Both the position numbers and the translations under genes were made by a program. From Caldilineales bacterium (lineage in GTDB: Bacteria > Chloroflexota > Anaerolineae > J102), in contig JAIBAP010000014.1 in assembly GCA_019695115.1 (NCBI GenBank), positions 1-32,411 on the forward strand: a stretch of DNA of 32,411 nucleotides, written 5' to 3'. The notes under the pieces are model-generated. The model ran no database searches, was not told where the DNA came from, and saw only the letters and a program-made list of their open reading frames with translations. This document shows, piece by piece, positions 21,129 through 30,029 of this stretch. Numbering within the stretch: position 1 is the first letter of the stretch; each line of letters begins with the position of its first letter.

Positions 21129-24100
21129 TCAGCGCAGGGCGGTCGGGTCGGGCGCTGGGACAGGGCCGGCAGGGGCTGCGAGCGAGGCCGCCAGTGAGGA
21201 GGTCGCCTGCTGAAGCAACGGCAGGTGCAGGCGGTATGGCTCCCACACTCGCACATCGGCGACATAGCTCCAGGTGTTGAGACGGCCGTCATTGCGGTTC
21301 CAGTTTTCGATGCTGAGGGTGGCCGTCGTCCCTCGCCAGGCCGGCGGGATGTCGATGGAAAGGTAGCGCCAACCCAGATCGGCCAACTGGCCTTCCTGCC
21401 ATTGCGATACGGGCAAACCATCACGGAGGGCCAGCCACTCGCCGCCGGCGTTGAACAGGCGGACGTCGAGGGTATCGAACCATTTCTGGTGATTCTCGCT
21501 GTATTTGGTGTCGTAGGTGAAGATACGATACCAAAGCGTCAAGGTGGGGTAGTCCAAGGTGTCGGCGCCGGGGATGCGGATCAGTTGCCTGACGTGGCCA
21601 TCGCCAATGGGTACATCGCCGGGGTCGCCGGGAAGGATGTCAAGGCCAGGGACATTGGGGCCATAGTCCGGGCTGCCCAGCTGGATTACCTGTCCCACGC
21701 CTCCGGCCGGCGGAGGCTCGGCAGTCACACTCTGCATCATGTTGCCGCCGGGTTGCCAGGCCCCCCAACCGCCAGCGAAATCGCCGTTGGCCACGGTGTC
21801 GATGTACACGCCCCAGGGGAGTTCCACCCAACCGGAACGGTTTCCGGCCAGATCGTAGGCGCGCAGGCGGAAGAAGTAGCGATGGCCCAAGTTGCCGAAG
21901 AAGCGCCCGGTGACGTCGGGCACATTCACCGCCCCCCAGGCCGTCCAGGCGCTGTTGCGTCCATCCTTCGATTGCAGCTCGAAGCCGTCCAGTCCGCTGC
22001 CGGTGGGCTGGTCAGCGCCGTACCAGTTCAGGTCGAAGGAAATCTGGCGCTGGTAGCGAGTGACCGGCAGAAAGGCCGGATGGGGCGGCGCCGAATCGAT
22101 CTTGATCGGCAGTTGGCGCAGGCTCTCGATGTTGTTGGCAGCGTCGAGGGCCTGATACTCCAGCAGGTGCTGGCCCAGGCCGGCGACGATGACCTGGCTG
22201 GTGGCGCCGGCGTTTTGCCACGGGCCGCCGTCGATTCGCCACCGCACCTGCGCCACCCCCGATGCCAGATCGGTGGCGGTCAACTGGACGATCACGTTGG
22301 TCGTGTACCAGCCATGTTGCCCAAGCGCGCCCTGAATGACATTGGCGGCAGTGGTGGGCGGGCTGCCGTCGTAGCGCAGGGCGCTGGCGCGGGTCACGCG
22401 CCGGCTCGGATCGCCGTTCCCGGCCTGATCGACCAGCCAGAAATGGATGTCCCAGGCGCCTTCGCCGGGCACGGTGATGCCGCGCGCGGTTCCGGTGGGC
22501 GGCACGGCGATGCCATCTTTGAGATGGGTGGGCGGGTCGCCGATCTTGTAGTAGCCTATGGCAATGCCGGAGGTGTCGGGCGGGTTGGTCCAGGTCAGGC
22601 TGAAGGAGTTGGTCTGCGCCCATCCCTGCGGGCTGGTGCTCACCCCCTGCGGGCTGGGCGGCGCGTCCGGGTCGATGCGCACGGTCACGAGTTGCGAGTC
22701 TTCGACATTGCCGGCGGCGTCGTCGCTGTGGAAGAGCAAGGTGTGTTTGTCGGCGCTGGAGAGGGTGAAAGTGGTAGTGGTGACGGGGGCGGCGCCGTCG
22801 ATGCTGACTTGCGTCTGCACGACGCCGGCAAGCGTGTCGGTGGCCACCAGGCTGACGCGCACAGGCGAGGTGAACCAGCCGCGCTCGCCGGCTGCGCCCT
22901 CCAGTTCGGCTTCGGTGTGCGGTGGGGTGGCGTCATAGGCCAACGATAGCTCGGCGTCCCAGATGCCACGCCGGCCGATGTCGGTGTTTCCGGCCACGTC
23001 CTTCAGCCAGACATAGGCGGTGTAGCGGCCCTCGGCCGGCGTGTGGACATCGCTGAGGATGCTGCCGCCGCCGGGCCGCCAAACACCATCGCTGGTCGAG
23101 AGAGGCGGGGCGCCAACCTTGACATAGGCCCCGGCAATGCCGCTCAGGTCAGGCGGCACCGCCAGGGTGAGGGCGAAGGAGTTGCGATTGGTCCAACCAC
23201 GCGGCTGGGTGTCCAGGGGGACGGGGGCGCGGGGAGCCTCGCGGTCGATGCGGATGCCGCCAGGAATCCGATAGGGGGTCTCTGCCTGGCCGAGGTGATC
23301 GACCGAGTAGAATTCGACGACGTGCTCGCCGTTTTCGGCCACGATAAAGGTCGTACCGGTCATCCAATCGCTTCCGTCCACCCGGTAATGAGTGGCTGCT
23401 ACGCCGGCGCCATCATCAGCCGGCACCAGGGTGATGCTGACGGGTTGGGTGTACCAGCCGCCAGTTGTGCCGGTAGGCAACAGGGCATAGGAGGTGACCG
23501 GCGGCGCCAGATCGATGCCCACCACTCGCGTCCGCACCGGCTCGGCATTGCCGGCCAGGTCGGCGGAGCGATAGGAAAGGGTGTGCGGGCCTTCGGCGCT
23601 GACCTGGGCGGTGGCTTGTCGCTGCCAGGCGCCGCCATCCAGCTGCCATTCCACATAGTCGGGGCCAGAGACCACATCGGTGGGCGTGAAGACGGCCGTG
23701 ACAGGCCCGTCGTACCAGGTCTGATAGCCGGGCGTGCGGTTCAGGGCGATGACTGTTTGTGGGGCCTGGCTGTCAACGGGGAAGGGAGCCGGCGCCGTCT
23801 GCCTGACGTTGCCGGCAACGTCGGTGGCGCGGGCGATCAGGGTGTGGTTGCCCTCGCTGCCGATCTGCGCCTGGCTGCCGGTCTGCCAGGCGCCGCCATC
23901 GAGACTGTATTGCACGCCTGCCAGACCGGACCCCACATCGGTGGCGATGAGGGTGATGTTCACGGCGCCGCGATACCAGCCGTTGGCGCCGGACGGGCCA
24001 GTGGCGTCGATGAAGATCTCCGGCGCGACTGCATCCCAACGGATGGCGTCGAGTGCGACCCCGCGGTGGTCTTTGTTCCGGTTGCCGGCGGTATCCTGCA

Positions 24101-25382
24101 GCCAGAGGAAGAAGTGGTAGGTTCCAGGCGCAGGTGGGGCGATGCCGGTGATCTGCTGGATGCCGGCCCCGGTCACGCAGACGCCATCGGCATTGTGCAG
24201 CGGCGCCGTTCCCAGTTTGTAGCAGGCGGCGGCGATGCCGCTGAGGTCGGCGGGGTTCTGCCAGGTGGCGGTGAAGGTGGCGGTGGCCGAGGTCTGCCAA
24301 CCGCCAGGGAGGACGACGGGGACGGCCAGGGGCGCGGGCGGTGGGGTGGTATCCAGCCGTAAGCTGACGGCCACGGCGGTGAGGGCGGCGTTGCCGGCGC
24401 CGTCCACCGGCCACAGATAGAGGTTGTGCTCGCCCTCGGCGCCGCCGGGGATGGTGAAATCGTCGAAGCTGCCGATGGCGCCGGGCCAGAAAGCGCCGTC
24501 GGCAGGATGCAGGGGCGGGGCGTCGAGTTTGTAGCGCACGCCGCCGATGCCGCTGGGGTCGATGGGCAGTGACCAGTCGAGATCGAAGCTGTTGATGTTG
24601 GTCCAGTCGGCAGGGGCGATGGCGGCGTTGGTCAGGGCGGCCGGTGGGGTGGCGTCGTAGAGGAGGGTGACGCTGACGGCGCTGGCCTGGTCGGTGTGGC
24701 CGAGCTTGTCGGCCAGCCAGAACCAGAGGGTGTGGCTGCCGTCGCCGGCGACGCTCACCCCGCTCAGGCTGCTGAGTCCATCGCCGGCCACGAAGATGCC
24801 ATCGTTGGCGGCGGTTGGAGCAGTGTCGAGTTTGTACCAGGCGCCACCGATGCCGCTGAGGTCGGATGGATTGGTCCAGACGGCGCCAAAGGAGTTGAGG
24901 TTCGTCCAGCCTGGCGGTTGGGGGGCAGGAGTGAGGGGTGAGCTCGGGGGCTGGGTATCGACATTGAGCAGGTAGGCAGGGCTGCGCTCGTTGTCGCCGC
25001 CGCCGTCTTCGATGCGGAATTGGATGAAGTTGGCGCCCTCGGCCAGGGCAAGCGCGGCGACGGTGAGTCGGCGGCGATTGGCGTCGAGCGTCTCGACAGT
25101 CAGATTGGCGTTGCTCCAGGTCGACCAGGTCAGGCCGCCATCGGTGGAGAGTCTGTAGACGGCGGTGGCCGTGAGTCCGTCGCCATCGCTGACGGTGACG
25201 GCAGCGGTGGCCGGCAGCGTGCCGATCCAGGCGCCGCCGCCGGGGCTGAAATCGGCCCAGGTCGCCGCCTCGGTCGGGGCCAGGGCCAGAACCGGGCCGA
25301 CCAGGAGCGCCAGCAGGGCCAGCAGGCCAAAGACGAGGCCGGGGAGGCGGGCAGCGAGCAGAAGTGAGCGTGGGTGAATCAT
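21129..25382 (-). CDS. Giant secreted Ig-like/OmpL47-type repeat protein
   Basis: 1417 residues with a signal peptide (about 1-34, ending ALAPTEA). After an N-terminal domain come eleven beta-sandwich units, each opening with a D-x(2-3)-PP/AP linker (DTQPP, DATPP, DTTPP, DAVAP, DSQAP, DLAPP, DREAP, DATPP, DPDAP, DGSPP, DSAPP). Five are of a GWTNxNSF...DLSGI...YK type. Five are of the OmpL47 type (GWYxxPV, then DG..W, then HTL..R..D.AGN). The eleventh is fibronectin-like. A C-terminal jelly-roll-like region covers about 1210-1380. Near the end, YRLHLPLL (1383-1390) is followed by a 27-residue Ala/Pro tail. This is a structural or adhesive surface protein without visible catalytic site. The ATG at 25382 starts the signal peptide; the ribosome site is weak (GAGGA 11 nt upstream). 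Confidence 0.85.
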   Translation of the reverse strand: MIHPRSLLLAARLPGLVFGLLALLALLVGPVLALAPTEAATWADFSPGGGAWIGTLPATAAVTVSDGDGLTATAVYRLSTDGGLTWSTWSNANLTVETLDANRRRLTVAALALAEGANFIQFRIEDGGGDNERSPAYLLNVDTQPPSSPLTPAPQPPGWTNLNSFGAVWTNPSDLSGIGGAWYKLDTAPTAANDGIFVAGDGLSSLSGVSVAGDGSHTLWFWLADKLGHTDQASAVSVTLLYDATPPAALTNAAIAPADWTNINSFDLDWSLPIDPSGIGGVRYKLDAPPLHPADGAFWPGAIGSFDDFTIPGGAEGEHNLYLWPVDGAGNAALTAVAVSLRLDTTPPPAPLAVPVVLPGGWQTSATATFTATWQNPADLSGIAAACYKLGTAPLHNADGVCVTGAGIQQITGIAPPAPGTYHFFLWLQDTAGNRNKDHRGVALDAIRWDAVAPEIFIDATGPSGANGWYRGAVNITLIATDVGSGLAGVQYSLDGGAWQTGSQAQIGSEGNHTLIARATDVAGNVRQTAPAPFPVDSQAPQTVIALNRTPGYQTWYDGPVTAVFTPTDVVSGPDYVEWQLDGGAWQRQATAQVSAEGPHTLSYRSADLAGNAEPVRTRVVGIDLAPPVTSYALLPTGTTGGWYTQPVSITLVPADDGAGVAATHYRVDGSDWMTGTTFIVAENGEHVVEFYSVDHLGQAETPYRIPGGIRIDREAPRAPVPLDTQPRGWTNRNSFALTLAVPPDLSGIAGAYVKVGAPPLSTSDGVWRPGGGSILSDVHTPAEGRYTAYVWLKDVAGNTDIGRRGIWDAELSLAYDATPPHTEAELEGAAGERGWFTSPVRVSLVATDTLAGVVQTQVSIDGAAPVTTTTFTLSSADKHTLLFHSDDAAGNVEDSQLVTVRIDPDAPPSPQGVSTSPQGWAQTNSFSLTWTNPPDTSGIAIGYYKIGDPPTHLKDGIAVPPTGTARGITVPGEGAWDIHFWLVDQAGNGDPSRRVTRASALRYDGSPPTTAANVIQGALGQHGWYTTNVIVQLTATDLASGVAQVRWRIDGGPWQNAGATSQVIVAGLGQHLLEYQALDAANNIESLRQLPIKIDSAPPHPAFLPVTRYQRQISFDLNWYGADQPTGSGLDGFELQSKDGRNSAWTAWGAVNVPDVTGRFFGNLGHRYFFRLRAYDLAGNRSGWVELPWGVYIDTVANGDFAGGWGAWQPGGNMMQSVTAEPPPAGGVGQVIQLGSPDYGPNVPGLDILPGDPGDVPIGDGHVRQLIRIPGADTLDYPTLTLWYRIFTYDTKYSENHQKWFDTLDVRLFNAGGEWLALRDGLPVSQWQEGQLADLGWRYLSIDIPPAWRGTTATLSIENWNRNDGRLNTWSYVADVRVWEPYRLHLPLLQQATSSLAASLAAPAGPVPAPDPTALR

Positions 25383-25535
25383 GGCGGGTCTTGTTCCTCA
25401 CGACCTGTCCGATCGTGGGAACGGACGGGTCTGTGTGTTGAGACGTAGAAAAAGGGGAAGTCGGTGCGACCGGCGGCAGCATGCAAACCTGCTTGGTCAC
25501 TCCAACTCCCCCTTCGATGGCGTTTGCTGTCTCGA

Positions 25536-26222
25536 TTAGTCCAGGTCGAAGCGGTAGCCGATCCCGCGCACCGTGACGACATATTGTGGATTGTCGGGGT
25601 CTTTTTCGATCTTGGTGCGCAGACGGCGTACATAGACAGCGATCTGGTTGGGATAGCCACCGTAGTTGCTCCCCCAGACGCTGTCGAGTAGTTGGTCGTG
25701 GGTGAGGACGCGGCCGGCATTGCGCATGACGCAGTGGAGCAGGCGGCATTCGATGGGCGTGAGATCGACGATCTTGCCGCCGGGCAGTTCGACGCGGTTG
25801 GTGAGTGGGTCGAGCCGGAGGCCGCGCGCTTCGATCCGATCCGAAGGGTCGCCCAGGGCATAGGCCTCGGTGCGCCGCAAGACAGCCTTGACGCGGGCCA
25901 GGAGTTCGGCCGGCTCGAAGGGTTTGGCCAGGTAGTCGTCTGCGCCCAACTCGAGTCCAGCCACACGGTCGGCCGTTTCCCCTTTGGCCGAGAGGAAGAT
26001 GACCGGGATGTGATGCCGCGAGCGGATGCCGCGCAGGGTCTCGAAGCCGTCCAGCCCAGGCATCATCACGTCCAAGAGCACCAGATCTGGTTTTTCACGC
26101 TCCAACAGCCGCAAGGCGTCGCGGCCATTGCCGGCGGCCAGGACTTCGTATCCTTCCTCTCGCAACAGGAAGGCGGTCATCTTGACGCTGGGAGGGTCGT
26201 CGTCGACCACAAGAATGCGCAT
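25536..26222 (-). CDS. OmpR/PhoB-family response regulator
   Basis: 228 residues. The receiver domain (1-118) has the acidic pocket D8/D9, phosphoacceptor D51 (LLDVMMPGLDG), Ser78 (FLSAK) and Lys100 (LAKPF). The C-terminal winged helix (about 128-226) shows LTPIECRLLHCVMRNAG, then HDQLLDSVWG, the recognition-helix stretch VYVRRLRTKIEKDP and VRGIGYRF. All switch residues are intact. The ATG at 26222 begins the MRILVVDDD strand. A longer open frame to 26582 spans the promoter and is rejected. Its kinase is probably the one at 15739-17934. The nearest likely targets are the surface-protein genes on either side. Confidence 0.95.
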   Translation of the reverse strand: MRILVVDDDPPSVKMTAFLLREEGYEVLAAGNGRDALRLLEREKPDLVLLDVMMPGLDGFETLRGIRSRHHIPVIFLSAKGETADRVAGLELGADDYLAKPFEPAELLARVKAVLRRTEAYALGDPSDRIEARGLRLDPLTNRVELPGGKIVDLTPIECRLLHCVMRNAGRVLTHDQLLDSVWGSNYGGYPNQIAVYVRRLRTKIEKDPDNPQYVVTVRGIGYRFDLD

Positions 26223-26282
26223 GGTGGGGTTCCCTGTCTCTGGCGGCGCCGCGGCCACAGCGGGCCTGTCGACGATGGCGGC

Positions 26283-26311
26283 ATTATACCAGCGCGCCAT
26301 GCTGCGTGCAA
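26283..26311 (-). promoter_or_regulatory. Near-consensus sigma70 promoter of the response regulator
   Basis: Minus strand: -35 TTGCAC (26311-26306), a 17-nt spacer, then a perfect -10 TATAAT (26288-26283). Transcription should start near 26276, giving a leader of about 54 nt before the ATG at 26222. Confidence 0.7.
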
Positions 26312-26425
26312 GCGATCTGGGAACGGCGGGGGGATCGGCAAGCGCCGGCCGGGGACGGGAAGCGGAGGGAAGGGACGGTGACGAGGCGGATGGCATAGCG
26401 CAGGATGAGTGAGGCGTCTGGCCCG

Positions 26426-27892
26426 CTATTGGGGTTGGCGCAGGAGGGGCAGGAAGTGCGAGAAGGGGAAGGGGTGGGTGGGGGCCAGGCCCAGTTGGGC
26501 CTCGGTCGTGGCGCCGGGCGCCACTGCAACCATGACCGGGTGGGCCGTGGAGGGGATGGAACCCAGGGGATAGCTTACCCACAGGCTGTAGGCTCCCGAT
26601 GGCATCCGGCTGAAGGCTGCCAGTCCTTCGGCATTGGTGGTGGCGAGGCCGCGGATGTTGTTCTGGCTGTCGCGCAGGGTGACGCCAAGTCCCGACCAGG
26701 GGTTCTCGCCCTCGTCCCTGGCGCCGTCGGCGTCGTCATCATGGAAGACGAGCAGGCGAATGCCGCCGGCGACGAGGGTGGCCGTGGCGGTGGGCGAGGG
26801 GGTGGCCGTGGCAGTGGGGGTGGCCGTGGCGACGGGGGTGGGGGTGGGGCTGGGGGTGGTGGTGACGGTGGGGGTGAGGGTGGGGGTGCGAGTGGCTGTG
26901 GGGCTGGGGGTGAAGGTGGCCGTGGGGGTGGGGGTGGGGGCGGGGTTCTGCCAACGCACGATCACGCCCGACTGGCCGGCCACCCAGGCGCGGGCCGCGG
27001 TGGGGAAGCCGACGGCGTGGAGGTCGAAGCCCGAACCGGTGTTGTCGGGCTGCCACGAGACGCCGCCGTTGCTGGTGTACAGCACCGCGCCGCCGTCGCC
27101 AACGATCCAGCCGTGCTGGGCGTCGCTGAAGGCGATGTCGTGCAGGTCCTGGCTGAGGCCGCTGGTCTGCAAGGCCCAAACCCCGCCGCCGTTGGTGGTG
27201 CGGAGGATGACGCCGCCGGCGCCCACGGCCCAGCCTTGGTTGGCATCGACGAAGGCCAAAGCCTCGATGACGGCGGTCGCGCCCGCCGTCTGGCTGACCC
27301 ATGAGCCGCCGCCGTTGGTGGTGTGCAGGATGACGCCGCCCTCGCCGGCAAGCCAGCCCTGTTGTGCGTTCAGGAAGGAGAGGGCATGGATGTCGAGGGG
27401 GAGGGGGAGGGTTTGCGGCGTCCAGGCGCTGCCGTCGAAGCGGTAGAGGATGCCGTCATCGCCGCCGGCCCAGCCGAGTGTGGGGCCGGCAAAGGCCAGG
27501 GCGTGCAGATCGGTGGGGAAGAGGGTGGCATAGCTGTGCCAGGCGCCACCGCCATCGTCGGTGTAGCGCAAGAAGCCGCCCTTGCCCGCCAGCCAGCCTG
27601 TGTTGCCGTCGAAGAAGTGCATGGCCTCCACATCGGCGCTGAAGTCGGTGGGGACGCGCACCCAGTTGGCGCCACCCAGGGTGGTGAAAAGCAAGACGCC
27701 GTCATCGCCGGCGGCAAAACCGGTTTGGGTATCGAAAAACTGGATGTCGTGAAGGGTGACGCTGGTATGGCTGGCCTGCGGCGTCCAGTCGCCCACGGCC
27801 TCGGGCGCAGCAGGGGAGGCGAGAGAGGCGCCGGCAAGGGCGGAGAGGCTGAGAACAAGAACGGCCAGGGCCAGGAGGATGAGTGGGCGCAT
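26426..27892 (-). CDS. Secreted Ycf48-like beta-propeller protein with Pro/Thr linker and SdrD-type B domain
   Basis: 488 residues. Signal peptide at 1-25 (ILLALAVLVLSLSALAGASLA). Residues about 36-315 form a propeller of Ycf48-like units repeating G-W-x-A/V-G-x-x-G-x-I/L followed by T-x-x-G-G-x-x-W (GWLAGEGGVILHTTNGGGSW, GWAVGAGGVILRTTNGGGVW). A Pro/Thr linker covers about 316-376. A beta-sandwich at about 380-470 starts FHDDDADGARDEGE, the calcium-loop style of SdrD/Cna-B domains. The protein ends FSHFLPLLRQPQ. Ycf48 itself assembles photosystem II, but no photosynthesis gene is here, so only the fold is claimed. The gene begins 12 nt after the CBM9/DNRLRE gene, and the two are probably co-transcribed. 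Confidence 0.85.
   Translation of the reverse strand: MRPLILLALAVLVLSLSALAGASLASPAAPEAVGDWTPQASHTSVTLHDIQFFDTQTGFAAGDDGVLLFTTLGGANWVRVPTDFSADVEAMHFFDGNTGWLAGKGGFLRYTDDGGGAWHSYATLFPTDLHALAFAGPTLGWAGGDDGILYRFDGSAWTPQTLPLPLDIHALSFLNAQQGWLAGEGGVILHTTNGGGSWVSQTAGATAVIEALAFVDANQGWAVGAGGVILRTTNGGGVWALQTSGLSQDLHDIAFSDAQHGWIVGDGGAVLYTSNGGVSWQPDNTGSGFDLHAVGFPTAARAWVAGQSGVIVRWQNPAPTPTPTATFTPSPTATRTPTLTPTVTTTPSPTPTPVATATPTATATPSPTATATLVAGGIRLLVFHDDDADGARDEGENPWSGLGVTLRDSQNNIRGLATTNAEGLAAFSRMPSGAYSLWVSYPLGSIPSTAHPVMVAVAPGATTEAQLGLAPTHPFPFSHFLPLLRQPQ
26765..26945. repeat. Low-complexity Pro/Thr-coding tract (propeller protein linker)
   Basis: G-rich GGGGGTGG/GTGGCCGTGG repeats on the plus strand encoding TPTPTAT-type repeats on the minus strand. 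Confidence 0.8.
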
Positions 27893-27904
27893 AGGGCGGC
27901 GGCG

Positions 27905-29815
27905 TCAGGAGCGGATGAGGAGGGGGAGGTAATGGCGAAAGATGGCGCTGGCCGAGCAATCCAGCTGCAGACGGTAGGGGGCGGCGCCTCCCTGGTAGCC
28001 ATCGATGACGAGGAAGTAGCTGCCGGCGGCCAGGTCGGTGCGCACGATGGCGGCGTCTTCGCCGGCCAGACAGGTTTCCGGGGCGGCGCCAGTCAGCAGG
28101 AAGAGGTCGAGGTCGGCGACGGCGGCATCGTAGGTGATTTGGGCGTTGAGGTCGGAGGCCTGGGCAAGGGTGAGCGAGTAGATGGCTTCGGGGCCAGTTT
28201 CGGGCCAGCCGCTGCGACAGGCGTAACGGCTGATGCGTCCAGGCCAGCCGCGGGTGTCGCCGGTGTAGCTCTGGCCGCAGGCGGCGGCAATGGCCAACTC
28301 GGTGGCCAGGACCATGGGGGTGGGGCTGGGGGTGACGGTGGGGGTGGCCGTGACGCTGGGGCTGGGGGTGGGGGTTTCGGTGGGCAGGAGGGTGGGCGTG
28401 GGGGTGGGGCTAGGGGTGGGTTTGGGGGTGGGCGTCTCTGTGACAAAGACGGGCGTTTTGGTGATGGTGGGGGTGGCGGTGGCGGTGGGGGTGGCCGTGG
28501 CGGTGGGGGTGCCGGTGAAGGTGGGGGTGGCGGTGGGCGTAATCGGCAGCAGCACGTAGTCGATGAGCAGCTTGGGGCGACGGTCCAGACTGGTGGATTG
28601 GGCGGAGTGGACGGCGTAGGCCGTCTGCGGGCCGTTCTGGCCAGCCAACAGGAGGCCATCGTTCGATTCGGGGTGGCTGTACCAATCACGGGCGGCCGAG
28701 GTGACATCCCATTCGTAGGTGACGAAAAGGGATGCAACCTGGACGGAACTGATCAGGGCCGGGTCGCGGTCGAGGGGGCCGGCGCCGCCGGGGCTTTGCC
28801 AGGGGTCGCCGGGGGCGGCTTGCAGCCAGGTCACGGCCTCGGGCTGCCAGGGCCGGCGCAGACGGTAGGCGGCGACGACCAGCGGGCTGGCGTTGGCGCG
28901 TTGCTGGGTGTCCAGGCTCAGGGTGGCATTTTGGATGAAGGCATGGGCGGGCAGGCGTCCGAGGTCGAAGCGCAGCAGGCTGCTGGCTTGACCGCTGGCG
29001 CGGATCTCCAGCAGGTCGTCGTTGCCGAAGTTGGCCGATGGCTGAGCGGCGTCGATCCAGGAATCGACCGCGCCCGCAAAGCCGTTGACGCCATAGCTGA
29101 GCACCAGGGTGTAGCTAGGCAGCCCGCTGACGAAGCGCAGCCGCCCAAACTGCTCCCAATGGTCGATGATGGCTGTGCCCTGCCAGATCATCTTCTGGTC
29201 CCAGGTGCCGCCGTCATCGTCGTCGCGCAGCCCAAAGTTGAAGCCGATAATCTTGCCGGGGGTGACGGGTTCGGCGGTGAAGGCGCTGAGCGGCAGGACA
29301 GCCTCGACCACCCAGCCGTCGGCCAGAGGGAGGATAGTGGCGTTGAGGGGGGTGGGGACGGCGAAATCGGTGGTGCGCCCGTCGGGGTTGAAAGTGAATT
29401 GGTGGTCGCTGGTGTCGGGACCGGTGAAGTTGTGGTTGCCGTCGAAGCCGGTCTCGATCTCGTCGTCTTTCCAGACCTCGGCGCCGGAGTCGTTGACGAG
29501 GATGTCATCGAAGACCCGCGCCGCCAGATAGAGGTTGTTGTCGTCCCAGGCCAGTTGCAGCCGCAGTGAGGCGTCGGCCGGAGAGGGGTAGGGCGGCACA
29601 CCCTCCTGGAAGGCGGCGGTGGTGGCGTCGAGGACGATGGTGGGGACGGCCGACCACTCTTGCAGGTTGCCATCGAGGGTGGGGGCGATCTCGGTGCGCG
29701 GGACATCGATGAGGGCGCCGTATCCGGCGGGGCCGGAAGCCGCGCCAGGACGGGTGGCAAGCCAGGCTGTCGCCGCGAGGCTCAGGGCCAGGATGAGGGG
29801 AGGCGTTCGTCGCAT
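27905..29815 (-). CDS. Secreted CBM9-like/DNRLRE/PPC-type multidomain surface protein
   Basis: 636 residues with a signal peptide (1-27, [21 protein letters not shown]). Residues about 36-230 resemble a CBM9-like sugar-binding domain ([35 protein letters not shown]). Residues about 236-425 match a DNRLRE domain ([25 protein letters not shown], then LLIDYV). A Pro/Thr linker follows (about 428-497). A domain like bacterial pre-peptidase C-terminal folds (about 503-620, [21 protein letters not shown]) precedes the end [11 protein letters not shown]. No protease or glycosidase active site is present, so binding or adhesion is inferred. The ATG at 29815 starts the signal peptide; the open frame upstream to 29977 has no homology. 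Confidence 0.83.
   Translation of the reverse strand: MRRTPPLILALSLAATAWLATRPGAASGPAGYGALIDVPRTEIAPTLDGNLQEWSAVPTIVLDATTAAFQEGVPPYPSPADASLRLQLAWDDNNLYLAARVFDDILVNDSGAEVWKDDEIETGFDGNHNFTGPDTSDHQFTFNPDGRTTDFAVPTPLNATILPLADGWVVEAVLPLSAFTAEPVTPGKIIGFNFGLRDDDDGGTWDQKMIWQGTAIIDHWEQFGRLRFVSGLPSYTLVLSYGVNGFAGAVDSWIDAAQPSANFGNDDLLEIRASGQASSLLRFDLGRLPAHAFIQNATLSLDTQQRANASPLVVAAYRLRRPWQPEAVTWLQAAPGDPWQSPGGAGPLDRDPALISSVQVASLFVTYEWDVTSAARDWYSHPESNDGLLLAGQNGPQTAYAVHSAQSTSLDRRPKLLIDYVLLPITPTATPTFTGTPTATATPTATATPTITKTPVFVTETPTPKPTPSPTPTPTLLPTETPTPSPSVTATPTVTPSPTPMVLATELAIAAACGQSYTGDTRGWPGRISRYACRSGWPETGPEAIYSLTLAQASDLNAQITYDAAVADLDLFLLTGAAPETCLAGEDAAIVRTDLAAGSYFLVIDGYQGGAAPYRLQLDCSASAIFRHYLPLLIRS
28313..28538. 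repeat. Low-complexity Pro/Thr-coding tract (CBM9/DNRLRE protein linker)
   Basis: Repeated GGGGGTGGSSGTG-type units on the plus strand encoding a TPTATPT linker on the minus strand; many G-runs of four or five. Confidence 0.8.
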
Positions 29816-30029
29816 AGGCCAATAGCGAGCAGGTCGGGTGAATGTCAGGACAAGTATAAAGGCTTCCGGTGAAAAGGAGATGAAGCCTGCCGCCATCGAA
29901 CATGACAATTCTTTCACAGTCAGGCAGCAGAACCTCCTGATCGTGTCCTTGTCTGCGTGTGTCCTTGTCCACTCCACTACGCTATACTTGGCCGCATCAA
30001 CTCGAACTTACCCCTGGAGAGGCACAATC

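Noticed and set aside
23043-24362. 439-codon plus-strand open frame opposite the giant repeat protein
   Set aside because: It mirrors the repeat structure of the real gene and has no independent features.
27323-29569. 748-codon plus-strand open frame opposite the two secreted protein genes
   Set aside because: It is extremely Gly-rich, has no domain, and lies antisense to genes with signal peptides and recognisable domains.
21129-29815. LPxTG sortase signal in the LPLL tails
   Set aside because: There is no Thr-Gly, no hydrophobic helix and no basic tail after the motif.
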